Assembly: GCA_022495995.1 (NCBI GenBank)
Contig: JAFEMH010002518.1
Span: 248,001-312,000, forward strand
Length of the DNA stretch: 64,000 nt
Direction of reading: 5' to 3'
DNA from: Adenophora triphylla var. japonica
Taxonomy: Eukaryota; Streptophyta; Magnoliopsida; Asterales; Campanulaceae
The notes below the pieces were generated by a model. The model saw only the letters and a list, made by a program, of their open reading frames with translations, ran no database searches and was not told where the DNA came from. A program made the position numbers and the translations under genes. Below, piece after piece: positions 10,791 to 20,627 of the stretch. How positions within the stretch are numbered: position 1 is the stretch's first letter; each line of letters opens with the position of its first letter.

Positions 10791-10809
10791 TGGCGACTCC
10801 GCTGGGGAC
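10791..10809 (+). other. primer-binding site of Tat-2
   Basis: TGGCGACTCCGCTGGGGAC starts three bases after the LTR. It is complementary to the 3' end of plant tRNA-Arg (as I remember that tRNA, with one or two G-U or mismatch positions), the primer used by Tat/Ogre-type elements. Confidence 0.8.
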
Positions 10810-12109
10810 TTCCCAAAGGAGAAAAGCTTTTATTTTCAAAAACAAAAAAATCGATACTCGGTATATAGGTGGAAACCACTTACCCTTCCTGTACACTCCC
10901 TGATGTGGGAGTTGGGATAACCGGTGGTTTAACAATCCACGTACCAGTATCCCTTTTCGAAAAAAAAAAATTTTGAAAAAAATAAAAGAAAGCTTTTCCC
11001 TTTGAGCGGGTTAGACTCCCATCGCCGATTTCATTAATCATGCTTGCTTTCTTTACCATGCATTGCATCATTTGCATCTTGGAATCTGTGCATACTTTGA
11101 AACGGGAAACAACCCGAAAAATAGCAAAAGGAGTGGAACCTGGAAAATTGATCCATGCAGTCGTACGGCTCAATCCTCATTGGATTCTGACCGGGCGACC
11201 TCAGTGGCAATTCCACCAGGAAAAATTGAGGTTAATCGCGTCCTAGCGGCTTGGGGCTACTCGGCTCCATGGCACCAGGGCTCCCAGAAAATTTACGTGC
11301 TTATGTGTTGCATTCTCCCCGTCCCGAAAATCATTCCTTTAAAACACATTTCTGAAAATCTCTGTTTTAACTCAAAAAGGAACATTTTTAGGAGACCGCA
11401 CACTACGCGCACCTGATATATCCTGTACACTTTTGCACGCACGTCCCTCAAACCCGAGGGTGGTTCCAGCTGCAGTCACGGACAGCCTTACGATGCTCCC
11501 GGGCGCGCACGGAATCATCCCAACCTCCCCATGGCAGCCAGTGTCGACCAATGCACAGTCCGTGTCACACGTTTCAAAAAACCGTGACTTTTGGTTGGTT
11601 TTTGGTCTAGTCCGTGTCATATAGCCCAGTTGCATACCCTCGTAAAGGTCAAGCCTTAGTTCATAACGGAAGAAGAACTCTGCCAAAATTCCAACAAGGA
11701 AAAATTGGCGAGATCTCAACTCCGACATTGACTATTGACCTTGACCTGCACGGAATGCGTAAGAGTCAAGACCGAGTCTTTGCCAACAAATCAAAAGATC
11801 TTTCGCTCAAGCGAAGCTCTGCCAAAATTCCGACAAGGAAAAATTGGCAAGATCTTGACCCGGCATTGACTTCGATTCTAACTCACGCCCGGCGTATGCA
11901 ACGAAGTTCAATGTGACACTGTCATCCGGCTTTACCGCCCGACCCATGCCTATTATCTTCTCGGACATTACCGAAAGTCAAAACGTCATTCGCTCAAGCG
12001 AAATTCTGCCAAAATCCTATCAAGGCAGAAAGACGAGACTTTCCCGGTATTGCCTTGACTATAATCCGCATCGCTCGTGCGTTGAAAGTTCCTATGACCC
12101 GCTAGACCC
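10810..12109. other. Tat-2 untranslated leader
   Basis: No supported gene in 1.3 kb. From 11670 to 12030 a block around CGCTCAAGCGAA and CTGCCAAAATTCC recurs three times (about 11675, 11808, 11990). The stretch 11440-11640 resembles the leaders of Tat-1 and Tat-3. Confidence 0.6.
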
Positions 12110-12112
12110 GTT

Positions 12113-12303
12113 AGGAGCGTTCTTTACTCTCGGTCGGTGGGATCCGCGTGCCCTATAGGACCCTCGCCCAGGGCTGTCCACCCTGGGAGGTCGAAATACA
12201 GGTGGAATACGAGGGGCTTATAGACGTAGTGACGGAACCCACTGATCCAGGATCTAGTGTAGTTACGAAAAAGAAGGGCAAAACCCCTTTTCCAACCAAA
12301 TAG
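12113..12303 (+). CDS. conserved leader ORF of Tat-2
   Basis: The open frame after the stop near 12111 reads SVGGIRVPYRTLAQGC, PWEVEIQVEYEGLIDVV and a Lys-rich end, stopping at 12301-12303. It matches the Tat-1 leader ORF (6485-6739), but here no ATG precedes the conserved part. It lies 130 bp before the gag-region frame. Either a spliced exon, a decayed gene, or the N-terminus of gag in the ancestor. Confidence 0.4.
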
Positions 12304-12433
12304 ATATTAATAAAAGACACTGTTTTAAGTAAACTGGAAGATTCTAATTTGCATATTGCCTGAGCCTTCAGCCTAAACACCTACCCCGAGTCTAAACCTT
12401 TCCTATCCCTTTCCCGCAGCGAGAAAGAAGTGG

Positions 12434-14563
12434 GTGAGAACACCGGGTCAGCGACTTGTTAGCGCAGAATTCTCAGACAGTTCGCCAGAATCCTCAGTTT
12501 GGTCAGTCCAGAGAGTCAGAATGTCCGATTCGACAGAGAACAGCACTGGTTTGGGTAACCAGATGACTAGGGAAGCAGAGCTAGCCTATAGCCCATCCCC
12601 TCCTAATCCTTTGCCAAAGACTGTCCCTTCTCAGTCTTCCCCAACATCCCGAGCCGTCAGGGTCCCGACACCCTCACAGCCTTTGCATCCCCCCGTGGGA
12701 CTCTTTCCCTCCTTTCAGCCTAATCCAAATCCTTTGGAATCCCAGTACCAACCTGACCTCTCTAATTTCGTCAACGCCTGTGAATTTGCCTATCTCTCAG
12801 ACAGTGGTAGTGAAGAATCAGTCGGGAACGAGAATAGGAATGGATGGATTTACAGTGATGATGACAGTTCCGTAGAAGGAATGGACTTGGAATCAGCAGA
12901 AGTGAAACCCAAAGGGCAGGATGAGGTAGGAAACCACCGACCCGGAATAGGAGATGAAATCACTTCAAAGTGTATTTGCAGCCTGTGTGAAGGCTCAGAA
13001 AAGGAAAAAGATGCTAGCTTAGATGAAGCAGTATATGAGTCCTACATCCTAGAGTTCAATACTCCTTACAAAGACTTGGTCGGTGAATGGAGGGATTTAA
13101 TTGAAGCCCTAGCTGAAAGAGGAAAATGGGCTCCACCCACCGATCTGGAAAACGTAAGCATTGCGGAAGCCAAACTCTCATCAGGAAGAGTAGACTCTGT
13201 TACAGTGTTAGTAGTCACTCCTGAGACCTTGTCCGAAGAAGAGTGTATGGATTCCCTGGAAAGAGTCTTAAGTCTCGAGGCGACCCCAGTCCCCTTTATG
13301 TCCTGTGACGACAATGATGTTTTCTTGGTAATTCCCAAGTCAAAGGAGGAGTCCAAGATACCTCTTATATGGCGTCAAGTATCCCGACCTGCTTTTGCCC
13401 TCATTGGTCATCAGAGTCAAGACGAAAGTTCCCGCGAGAGTTACTACAGTGATACTGATGAAGACACGGTCGAAGTGCCGGAAGGAACAGTAGAAGAGTG
13501 GTTAGCCCAGAAGCCAAAAAGCCCAGAAAACCTTCCCGACAGTGAAGAACAGAAACCCGCCATGAGGTTTGACCCCGCAGAAATCCTTATTGATGATGGA
13601 ATTTCTCACTTCAGAAAATGTTTAGCCAATGTCAAAGATGCCGTCAGAAGGCTGACCCCTAGAGAAAGAAGGGATATGCTTGACAGTGATGAGGAATATG
13701 ATCCCGCTCTGTTGAAAAAATTGTTGGACCCGGATGAGAAGGCCAGTTGCCAGGATCCAAACCCTGAAGGTGATAACTCCTGTTGCATGTTGACTTTGAA
13801 AAGTTTGAATGAGACTGTGAAGGCTCTAAACGGAGAAGGTATAGCTGAAACCAGCCCACTGCTAAGCCAATCAGAGAGTCAGAACCTTGAGAAGGTCATA
13901 AAGCCGTTAACTTGGGATCAGGTTCGAGAAGCAGCCTATACCTCCAGCAGTGCCATTGATCAGATTAATCAGCAGAATTGGCCATACGCCAGCAAGTGCC
14001 CACCTCTGACTTTGAAAGAGCTAACAGAATCCCCTAGTAGGAATAATGACTCAGGAAAATCTAATGTCTATGTGATGACTCGGTCTGGACAGATGAGTAT
14101 TGAGCAGCCTAAGGGTGACAAAAAGAATGCCGTTTCGGAGCCAAAGACAGATAAGAGGCCTTATAAGTTGGAAGTAGAAAAGCCAGACTCTGACAAAGAG
14201 GATCCAGTGTTGACTCAGCTGAAGTGTACCCAAGCCAATATCTCCTTGTGGTCCCTGTTAACCTCTTCATACCCTCATAAGTTGAAGCTAGAAGAAAGTT
14301 TGGCCAAGACCATGGTGCCCATAGATGTCACCCCAGATGAGGTCGTCCAAATGATTGGAAATATCCACTACGGAAACATCATTACCTTCACTGACTTGGA
14401 CCTGCCAAAGTATGGGGCTAGTCATAACGAACCTCTTTACATCACAGTCCAGTTAGAAGAGCGTCGATTGCCACGGGTATTAGTCGATGGAGGGTCTGCA
14501 TGTCTTCCCAGCCAAGATGATGGACTTATTGGACTTGAAACCAACAGATTTGAAGCCTTCTAG
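12434..14563 (+). CDS. Tat-2 gag-region spacer and start of protease
   Basis: A 709-codon open frame (first possible start GTG at 12434, first ATG at 12521). The N-part is Pro/Ser-rich, then strongly acidic (SDSGSEES, YSDDDSS, DSDEEYD). The C-part has the block ISLWSLLTSSYPHKLKLEES (about residues 603-622) and YITVQLEERRLPRVLVDGGSA, the front of a retropepsin whose catalytic motif is D-G-G. Tat-4 carries the same two blocks. Unlike Tat-4, there is no capsid core and no zinc knuckle, so the structural part of gag appears deleted. The frame leaves the protease after VDGGSA through a small frameshift near 14500. The length without stops suggests selection until recently, or youth. Confidence 0.7.
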   Translation: MRTPGQRLVSAEFSDSSPESSVWSVQRVRMSDSTENSTGLGNQMTREAELAYSPSPPNPLPKTVPSQSSPTSRAVRVPTPSQPLHPPVGLFPSFQPNPNPLESQYQPDLSNFVNACEFAYLSDSGSEESVGNENRNGWIYSDDDSSVEGMDLESAEVKPKGQDEVGNHRPGIGDEITSKCICSLCEGSEKEKDASLDEAVYESYILEFNTPYKDLVGEWRDLIEALAERGKWAPPTDLENVSIAEAKLSSGRVDSVTVLVVTPETLSEEECMDSLERVLSLEATPVPFMSCDDNDVFLVIPKSKEESKIPLIWRQVSRPAFALIGHQSQDESSRESYYSDTDEDTVEVPEGTVEEWLAQKPKSPENLPDSEEQKPAMRFDPAEILIDDGISHFRKCLANVKDAVRRLTPRERRDMLDSDEEYDPALLKKLLDPDEKASCQDPNPEGDNSCCMLTLKSLNETVKALNGEGIAETSPLLSQSESQNLEKVIKPLTWDQVREAAYTSSSAIDQINQQNWPYASKCPPLTLKELTESPSRNNDSGKSNVYVMTRSGQMSIEQPKGDKKNAVSEPKTDKRPYKLEVEKPDSDKEDPVLTQLKCTQANISLWSLLTSSYPHKLKLEESLAKTMVPIDVTPDEVVQMIGNIHYGNIITFTDLDLPKYGASHNEPLYITVQLEERRLPRVLVDGGSACLPSQDDGLIGLETNRFEAF

Positions 14564-15629
14564 TCAGACTATTAAGGCTTATGACTCCACTGCACGGTCA
14601 GTTTTGGGGATTGCTACTCTCAAGCTGTGGTTCGGAAAAAAGGCCATGGACGTCGATTTTCAAGTGATTGATATTCCGATTTCATTTACTGCTCTCCTAG
14701 GACGGCCCTGGATCCACCAGATAAATGGGGTAGCCTCTACTTTGCACCAGTGCGTCAAATTTCAGTCAAATGATGGTACTATCACCACCATTTATGGAGA
14801 CAGTGTCACGGTAGAAGGAACCAGCACTGGAGACATCCCGATATTGGAAATCAAACATGATGACGAAGGGTTGGCATTGACAGGATTCTCTGTAGCTCCT
14901 TCCAAAGCGCAAGTGTGTAGCACTGACCTCACTACTACTTCCGATCAAATCCCTCCTGCCATGAGAATGATGAGAAAAATGGGTTATCTTCCGGGACTTG
15001 GATTGGGTGGAAGACTTCAGGGTCGCAACACCATCATCGATGTAAAGGAACAGAATACCAGATACGGCTTGGGGTACAAACCAAATGGCAGAAAAGATAA
15101 AGGGGTCCAGCTTCATCCCTACAGTTTATCCCTGACCCATTATTTTACAAAAGGCGAGACACAATACGATAAAAGTGATCACCAGATCTCCTTGCAGAAA
15201 ACCCTTCTGGAGAATCTTGAGAAAGTAAGGGGAAAGCCAGCCAATCCTGTTCGAAGAATGTTCCTTGACTTGCCAGACATTCCTGGGGCTACCACCACCG
15301 TTCAGAACGAGTATGTCTTCAAAGGAAACTCAGACAGCGTCAAAGAGTCAGCATCCAGGGTAATGGACTTCTCTGCTTTCGAGTTAGCTCTTCCGAAGAT
15401 CAGCCAGATAGAAGCTGCCAGTAGTGAAGACAGTGAGTGGGGCTTGCTACAGTTGTTTGATGAAGAAGCACAGATCCCAGATTTGATCGACTTCAGCTCA
15501 GATGATAAGATAGTTGCCGTAATTGGAGACGGTGGTGAAAATCCTTTTGATCCCCGCACTTTGGTAACTAAGACAAAAATGCCATTGAAGAATTGGGAGA
15601 CATTCTCAGGACCGATAGCCAGTCGATAG
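14487..15629 (+). CDS. Tat-2 protease remainder plus G-patch domain
   Basis: The second frame continues the protease after the frameshift: FPAKMMDLLDL, IKAYDST, FQVIDIPISFTALLGRPWIH (residues 58-77). Residues 160-200 form a G-patch: MRKMGYLPGLGLG ... RYGLGY. Known G-patch domains bind RNA or activate helicases, and some retroviral proteases carry one at the C-terminus; here the role is inference. Tat-4 has the same module at 41240-41580. A linker follows that ends KNWETFSGPIASR at an amber stop (15627-15629); the same linker sequence occurs in Tat-3 (about 35580-35640). Confidence 0.75.
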   Translation: MEGLHVFPAKMMDLLDLKPTDLKPSSQTIKAYDSTARSVLGIATLKLWFGKKAMDVDFQVIDIPISFTALLGRPWIHQINGVASTLHQCVKFQSNDGTITTIYGDSVTVEGTSTGDIPILEIKHDDEGLALTGFSVAPSKAQVCSTDLTTTSDQIPPAMRMMRKMGYLPGLGLGGRLQGRNTIIDVKEQNTRYGLGYKPNGRKDKGVQLHPYSLSLTHYFTKGETQYDKSDHQISLQKTLLENLEKVRGKPANPVRRMFLDLPDIPGATTTVQNEYVFKGNSDSVKESASRVMDFSAFELALPKISQIEAASSEDSEWGLLQLFDEEAQIPDLIDFSSDDKIVAVIGDGGENPFDPRTLVTKTKMPLKNWETFSGPIASR

Positions 15630-15803
15630 CAAATGATAGAGGAGCTTGGATTGGTACCTCGTCCTTCTCAACCCATTCGTGTCAAACACCCTGTTATCCA
15701 TACAGTCGAATCAGGAATCTTTGAATTCTAGTCCTCTGAGTCATCCGAAGGCCTCACGCCTGAGGACTATCAAAATGTAATCGATGTCATCTTTCCCCTT
15801 ATT
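15630..15803 (+). pseudogene. Tat-2 protease-RT linker with stops
   Basis: The frame continues in register between the protease/G-patch frame and the RT frame: QMIEELGLVPRPSQPI, then a second TAG (15729-15731), then SSEGLTPEDY. Two in-frame stops therefore separate protease from RT. Tat-1 and Tat-3 carry homologous linkers. Confidence 0.7.
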
Positions 15804-17081
15804 TTGAATGAAATGACAGATCTTTCTGAGTATCCTCTTATTGCCAACTTAACAAATGATAAATTAACTCAAAACTTAACAACAGTTAATAATGAATCAT
15901 TTGAACAAGATGCAAACACACTAAATGAACAATACATTAAAGAAATCTTTAAGCAGGTTTCAGAAAAAGAGGAAAACCGGGCCCAAGCTGCCGAGGAGGT
16001 TTTGACAAGTGTGAACTTGGGTACTATCGAGGAACCTAAAGAGACACAGATCGGAAACTTCTTCCAGGGGGTTGAACGGGACAGACTGATCGATCTGCTC
16101 AGGGAATACGTCGACGTGTTTGCATGGTCATACAGGGATATGCCGGGGCTAGACAGTTCGATAGTAGAGCACAGAATCCCTCTAGCATCAGATGCTAAAC
16201 CAGTAAAGCAGAAACTGAGAAAGATCAAGCCAGAATGGTCTCTACAGGTCAAAGAAGAAATTGAGAAGCTACTGCGGGTAGGATTCATCAGAGTCATCGA
16301 ATATCCGACATGGTTGTCCAATATTGTGACCGTCACCAAGGCCAATGGAAAGGTGCGCTGCTGTGTGGATTTCCGAGATCTAAACAAGGCCAGCCCCAAG
16401 GACGATTACCCTTTGCCAAACATAGACATCCTGGTAGACTCCACTGCCAACTACGAAGTCAAATCCTTCGTTGATGGCTTTGCAGGATACAACCAGATCA
16501 AGATGGCCGAGGAAGACCAAGAAAAGACAGCCTTCACCACGCCGTGGGGAACTTACTGTTATACAGTGATGCCATTTGGGCTTAAGAACGCCGGGGCTAC
16601 CTACCAAAGGGCAGCGACCGCGCTTTTTCATGACATGATCCACAAGGAGATTGAGGTCTACGTAGACGACATGATAATCCACTCCAAAGGCGAGGACGGG
16701 CAGCACTTTGTTGACCTGCGGAAATTCTTTGAGAGGCTGAGACAACATTCCATGAGACTAAACCCTGCTAAATGCACCTTCGGAGTGACAAGGGGAAAAG
16801 TGCTTGGGTATATGGTCACGGAGCGAGGTATCGAAGCTGACCCCCAAAAGATCAAAGCCATTATGGATATGAGGCCACCTCGAACCCAGACAGAAGTCAA
16901 GAGCTTTATGGGAAAAGCTCGCACATCGGCCGTTTCGTCAATCAAATTGACCACTATGTGCGAGCCCATCTTCCAGCACATGAAGAAAAATGTAGACACA
17001 GAATGGACCGAAGAATGCCAGGATGCTTTTGACCAGATCAAGGCATACTTGGTACACCCTCCATGCTATGCCCCCACATAG
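15804..17081 (+). CDS. Tat-2 reverse transcriptase
   Basis: 425 codons. Residues 1-80 are the linker (LSEYPLIANLTNDK). From about residue 100 the RT is clear: DVFAWSYRDMPGLD, VDFRDLNKASPKDDYPLP (188-205), FVDGFAGYNQI (222-232), MPFGLKNAGATYQR (256-269) and the catalytic YVDDM (286-290). These are Tat-lineage sequences. Near residue 380 the usual stretch before TMCEPIF is shortened (GKARTSAVSS), and the frame leaves RT at the connection domain. The enzyme would copy element RNA into DNA in the cytoplasmic particle; this copy is cut off from protease by two stops and lacks intact RNase H. Confidence 0.9.
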   Translation: MNEMTDLSEYPLIANLTNDKLTQNLTTVNNESFEQDANTLNEQYIKEIFKQVSEKEENRAQAAEEVLTSVNLGTIEEPKETQIGNFFQGVERDRLIDLLREYVDVFAWSYRDMPGLDSSIVEHRIPLASDAKPVKQKLRKIKPEWSLQVKEEIEKLLRVGFIRVIEYPTWLSNIVTVTKANGKVRCCVDFRDLNKASPKDDYPLPNIDILVDSTANYEVKSFVDGFAGYNQIKMAEEDQEKTAFTTPWGTYCYTVMPFGLKNAGATYQRAATALFHDMIHKEIEVYVDDMIIHSKGEDGQHFVDLRKFFERLRQHSMRLNPAKCTFGVTRGKVLGYMVTERGIEADPQKIKAIMDMRPPRTQTEVKSFMGKARTSAVSSIKLTTMCEPIFQHMKKNVDTEWTEECQDAFDQIKAYLVHPPCYAPT

Positions 17082-17930
17082 ACCAAACCTCTTCGCTCTA
17101 TCTCACCGTCACCGATACGGCAAGCTTGGGGCTATGCTTGCTCAGGAAAGAAAGACTCTCGGGTAGAAAACGCCATTTACTTTGTCGAAGCTGCAAGGAA
17201 GTGAGCTCAATTACTCGGCGTGTGAAAAGACTCCATGCGGAGTCCGGTCCGGTAGTCGGCAAGTTGAAGCATTATATGCAAGCCCACCCCGTGAATTTGG
17301 TCTCAAAAATGGACCCCATCAAGTACATCTTTGATAAGCCTTCCCTCTCGATGCGTCTAGCAAAGTGGTCCTTCTTCTTAGCAGAGTACGACATCAACTA
17401 TGTGACCGAAAGGCTATCAAGGGTCAAGCATTGTCGACCACCCGGCAAACTTTTCCCAAGAATGAAGACAGAGGGCCCGAACCCCAATTCCCGGATGAAG
17501 GGATCTTTGCGGTCGAACCCGAAAACCGATGGCAGCTTGTTCTTTGACTGAGCCGCTAACAAAAGAGGAAACGGTATCGGGATGCTACCGGTCGATCCGA
17601 AGGATGAGCATACACCCATAGCCCTCAAGTTGAACTTCCCGCCACGAACAATGTCGCCGAGTACGAAGCCCTATTGCTAGTTTGGAAGCCGCCTTAGAAA
17701 GAAATGTCAAGGAGTTAGAAGTTTACTGAGACTCACTCGATCATCAACCAGGTTTCCAACAAGTGGAAGATCATGGATCCTAACCAGCCGGTATCATGCC
17801 CATATGGAGGAGTTGGACTGGACAGCCAGAAGTGACCTTCCACTACTTGCCAAGGGAAAAGAACAGATTCGCAGATGCATTAGCTACTCTAGCCTCATTG
17901 GTAGAGATCCCCGGAACCCCGGAAAATGGG
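17063..17930 (+). pseudogene. Tat-2 RNase H and second (archaeal-type) RNase H, frameshifted
   Basis: Three frames alternate. The first RNase H/connection part is visible as GKLKHYMQAHPVNLVSKMDP and LAKWSFFLAEYDINYV (17255-17400). The second domain is visible as NRWQLVL (17525-17545), NKRGNGIGML (17560-17590), VAEYEALL (17650-17680) and TFHYLPREKNRFADALATLA (17830-17890). Two successive RNase H domains are a known mark of the Tat lineage. Many breaks are one-base losses in short runs of G or C, so decay and sequencing error are both possible. Confidence 0.75.
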
Positions 17931-18058
17931 AACCCGTTTGATCGGCCCTTATGGTGCAGAAGATACTATCGGGAGGAGCCATGAAGCTTGCAGCACTGGA
18001 CGGCAATCCCTTTGTCCACCCAATCAACGGTGATAAGCACAAAAGATACTATGTCTAA
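17931..18058 (+). pseudogene. Tat-2 integrase C-terminal remnant
   Basis: Directly after the second RNase H the frame gives LSGGAMKLAALDGNPFVHP (with one shift) and ends RYYV-stop at 18056-18058. Tat-3 has the same ending (about 31970-32080) but preceded by about 1.1 kb of integrase. In Tat-2 the zinc-binding domain and the whole DDE core are deleted. Confidence 0.75.
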
Positions 18059-18101
18059 AAAAAAATAATAAAAAAAAAAAGTGCAAAAAGAGTAATACCC
18101 A

Positions 18102-18133
18102 CTAGGCCGAAAACCCCAAAAAGGGCGGCCTAG
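18102..18133. other. conserved hairpin B, Tat-2 copy 1
   Basis: CTAGGCCG pairs perfectly with CGGCCTAG around CCCC-AAAAA-GGG, 44 bp after the pol stop and facing the antisense gene end. Confidence 0.75.
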
Positions 18134-18186
18134 GCAAAAGACGTTTCACATAAAAAAAAATCTTAGTGCAAAAAGAGTAATGCCCA

Positions 18187-18218
18187 CTAGGCCGAAAACC
18201 CCAAAAAGGGCGGTCTAG
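18187..18218. other. conserved hairpin B, Tat-2 copy 2 (85-bp tandem duplicate)
   Basis: CTAGGCCG and CGGTCTAG; the fifth pair is G-U on the pol strand. The whole hairpin unit with AAAGAGTAAT(A/G)CCC is tandemly duplicated at 85-bp spacing. Confidence 0.75.
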
Positions 18219-18263
18219 GCAAAAACATGGCCGCACATGAAAAATTTAGTTCACCGTAATGAA

Positions 18264-18311
18264 CTACGAAGACCTGAGCCCCTTAGTCTTTCTTGTAAAA
18301 GGGGAACGTAG
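18264..18311 (-). other. conserved hairpin A, Tat-2
   Basis: On the minus strand CTACG ... CGTAG with inner CCCCTT/AAGGGG, preceded by GACCGAACC (18323-18331). Same order (gene end, hairpin A, hairpin B) as in Tat-1 and Tat-3. Confidence 0.75.
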
Positions 18312-18516
18312 GCAGCCATATATGGTTCGGTCTAAACAATAAAAAAGGACGATTAAGTTTCCATGAAATGTGTCCTAATCAATAAAAAAAAAAAGACATT
18401 CGAATTTCCATGAAATGTGTCTTGACTAATTTTTAAGATAATATTTCTTGTTCATTACAAGTTAAAAACTTCTTGATGAGTTCAATCACGGTCTACCTCT
18501 TGAACTCGCTAACCCG

Positions 18517-20095
18517 CTACAAAGATCTAAAATACAATAAAATGCCTAAATAAACTAATGTGTTTGCAAAATGGCAATAAGGGAATCCTAAGAAAAGATC
18601 CGTCGCCGTCATTCGCCGAGTCTTCTTTGGTCTTCTTCCCTTTTCCTCGGCCCCGTCGAGTCTTCTTCCTCTTTTATCTATGATGTCGGTATCCCTCATC
18701 CCGACCTCCGGTATCCTCACCGGAGCCTCTACCAAACCCGTGTCAATAAGTGCTCTCTCTATCCGAGCACGAGTCCGCACCTCCTCCCTCCGAGCCTCAC
18801 CAAAGGAGCGACCTCGGACAACCTCTTGTACCGAGACTCCATATCCCCGACCAAGTCACCCGGACCGGTTATGGCGACTCGCCTTAGCCTCGCCTCCCTC
18901 AAAGTCCTACTCGAGTCGCAGCCGCCTCCCAATAAAGCTCGACGTCTCTCCTCCAAGATGACCCGAGTCGCTCCCATCTCCCTCTCGTACTACCAAGTAG
19001 ACAGTGGTCAAGATGGTGCTCTTCCCGCTCCCGAAGATAGCCCCGGTGGGAAAGCAAAGATGTGTCCAAGCCCTCGAGAAGAAAGAGAAGCCGGGCCGGA
19101 TCCCTCATGTCCAATGACACCACCTCCATGGTCCGGATGTCCTCCCAATCACTCAATGGCTCCCGTAAAGCCCCAAACCGCCCGGATACTAAGCAGGTAT
19201 GTAGAAGGATGACCAGCAGAATCGGAACCCTCACAAAGATAAGGACTCCGAAATATCCTCCCGGTCCGCAACCTCCAATGAGGAATCCACCAACGGATGT
19301 CCGAAGTGGATAGCCTAGCCATCGTCGCCTCCCAGCCTACCCTGGTCCCTTGTCGCCTCGGTGCACCTCTCCGAGAAATCACCCAAGGACACCGAGTCGG
19401 CAAAGCCCCCGGCAAAGCCCCGAGCCTCTCCCCGCAGCCCATAAGGTCAACACAGGACTCCCGGATCTCATGAAATGGTCTCCCGAGCCATCCTGTCAAT
19501 CCCATGGAATGTCTCTCCCAAAACCACGGACAATATCCTTCCCACTGCAGCCTCTAACCATGTCCAAGAGGCCACTATGACAGATCCCCACGGACTCGGA
19601 ACATGAACGTACGTAGAATATGCAAAGGATGAATGCGTCCATAGCCACCGTGGTCGCAGCCATATCTCGGAGACCCAAACTCCGCCCGGGATATCAGAAA
19701 GGTCAATCCTATCCGGGGCTACCATCATCCTCTCAGCCTCTCCCAAAGGAATCTGCAGAAAAGATGCAAGCTTTACCGTCACCGGCACGTCTCCGATCAG
19801 CGGAATAGATATAGCCTCAATCTCGGGACCCCCAATCAAGGCTCGGAAGTCTTCATGCGTCGGGACAATCTCGTTGTAAGAAAAGCAAGAACATGTCTCC
19901 TGACGTCCGTAACTTTGCTGCGGCTCTCAAAAGGTCCCAATCGGGCGGGAGATCCCTCAAATGCCATAAAGACTTGATCTTGAAGGAAGAATCAAGCAGT
20001 CCCCTATGAGATTGGAAGTTGTGTCTCACCCAAGATTGAAGATCGGACAGAAAACGGTCTCGCTTCCCCCTTTGCAATCTGACGGGCTTCTCCAT
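18517..20095 (-). pseudogene. DUF7745-like antisense gene of Tat-2
   Basis: ATG at 20095 (MEKPVRLQR), aligned with the ATG of the Tat-3 copy (29988). In order: FKIKSLWHLRDLPPDWDLLR (about 19950-20010), CFSYNEIVPTHEDFRALIGG (about 19830-19890, after a one-base shift), VAPDRIDLSDIP, VVLGETFHGIDRM (about 19500), STSDIRWWIPHWRL (about 19280-19320) and a basic tail (KRGRRLDGAEEKGRRPKKTRR) ending near 18517. It is a single-exon gene with at least four frame breaks. It follows the PMD gene on the same strand and converges with pol. The family's function is unknown; linkage to PMD genes in three elements here suggests a joint role. Confidence 0.7.
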
Positions 20096-20627
20096 CGCAA
20101 AATGATCAAAGATGGTGCTTTTAGGTCCAAAATGTGCTCTGGGAACAATTGGGACAGGTCTATGTTGAAAATGAAATGAAATGGCCAAGCCTTGCTTTTA
20201 TTCAGAAAATAACCAGTTCAGACAGAACTGTGAGCCGCACGGCTTCATTTGCCCCAGAGACCTATCCGCACGGCTTCATTTTCCCTCTGCAGAAAAAAAA
20301 TTCTGCAGCAACCAAAGTTGCTGCCCAAGGGAGTTTTCACCCCACTTTTTCAACCAAAACCTGTACAAAAACATATCCAGAAGCCATTCAAGCATTTATA
20401 CACCATTATAAATCATTTTGGCCCATTTTCAGCCCCGATTCCAAGCAAAAAATCGCCCCAAGGCTCAGATAATATGCAAATTGAAAAAGCATGAATTAGA
20501 AAAGCAAATAAAACATAAATACAATGTCTTCGCCCCATCGGCGCCCAAATAAAGCAAAAAATAAACAAAATGTGCATAAAAAAGTGTTCATTGTTTGTTC
20601 TGTTCCTAAATCTACTCTAGAGACCTC
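20096..20627. other. spacer between the two antisense genes, with promoter motifs
   Basis: No gene. It holds the paired motif at 20235-20280 and a TATA-like element, and 3' flank of the PMD gene (AT-rich, 20470-20627). Confidence 0.6.
20196..20280 (-). promoter_or_regulatory. promoter of the Tat-2 DUF7745-like gene
   Basis: Two copies of CCGCACGGCTTCATT (20235-20249 and 20266-20280, plus-strand reading) start exactly 31 bp apart, as in the LTR. A TATA-like AATAAAAG (minus strand, 20195-20202) lies about 33 bp downstream and the ATG 100 bp further on. Confidence 0.6.

Noticed and set aside
10791..10809. Primer-binding sites as tRNA gene fragments
   Set aside because: Only the 19-bp 3'-end complement is present, always next to an LTR; no cloverleaf can be formed.
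12434..14563. Long open frame as a host gene
   Set aside because: Its C-terminal blocks match the Tat-4 gag-protease and it sits between a primer site and RT in an element with two LTRs.
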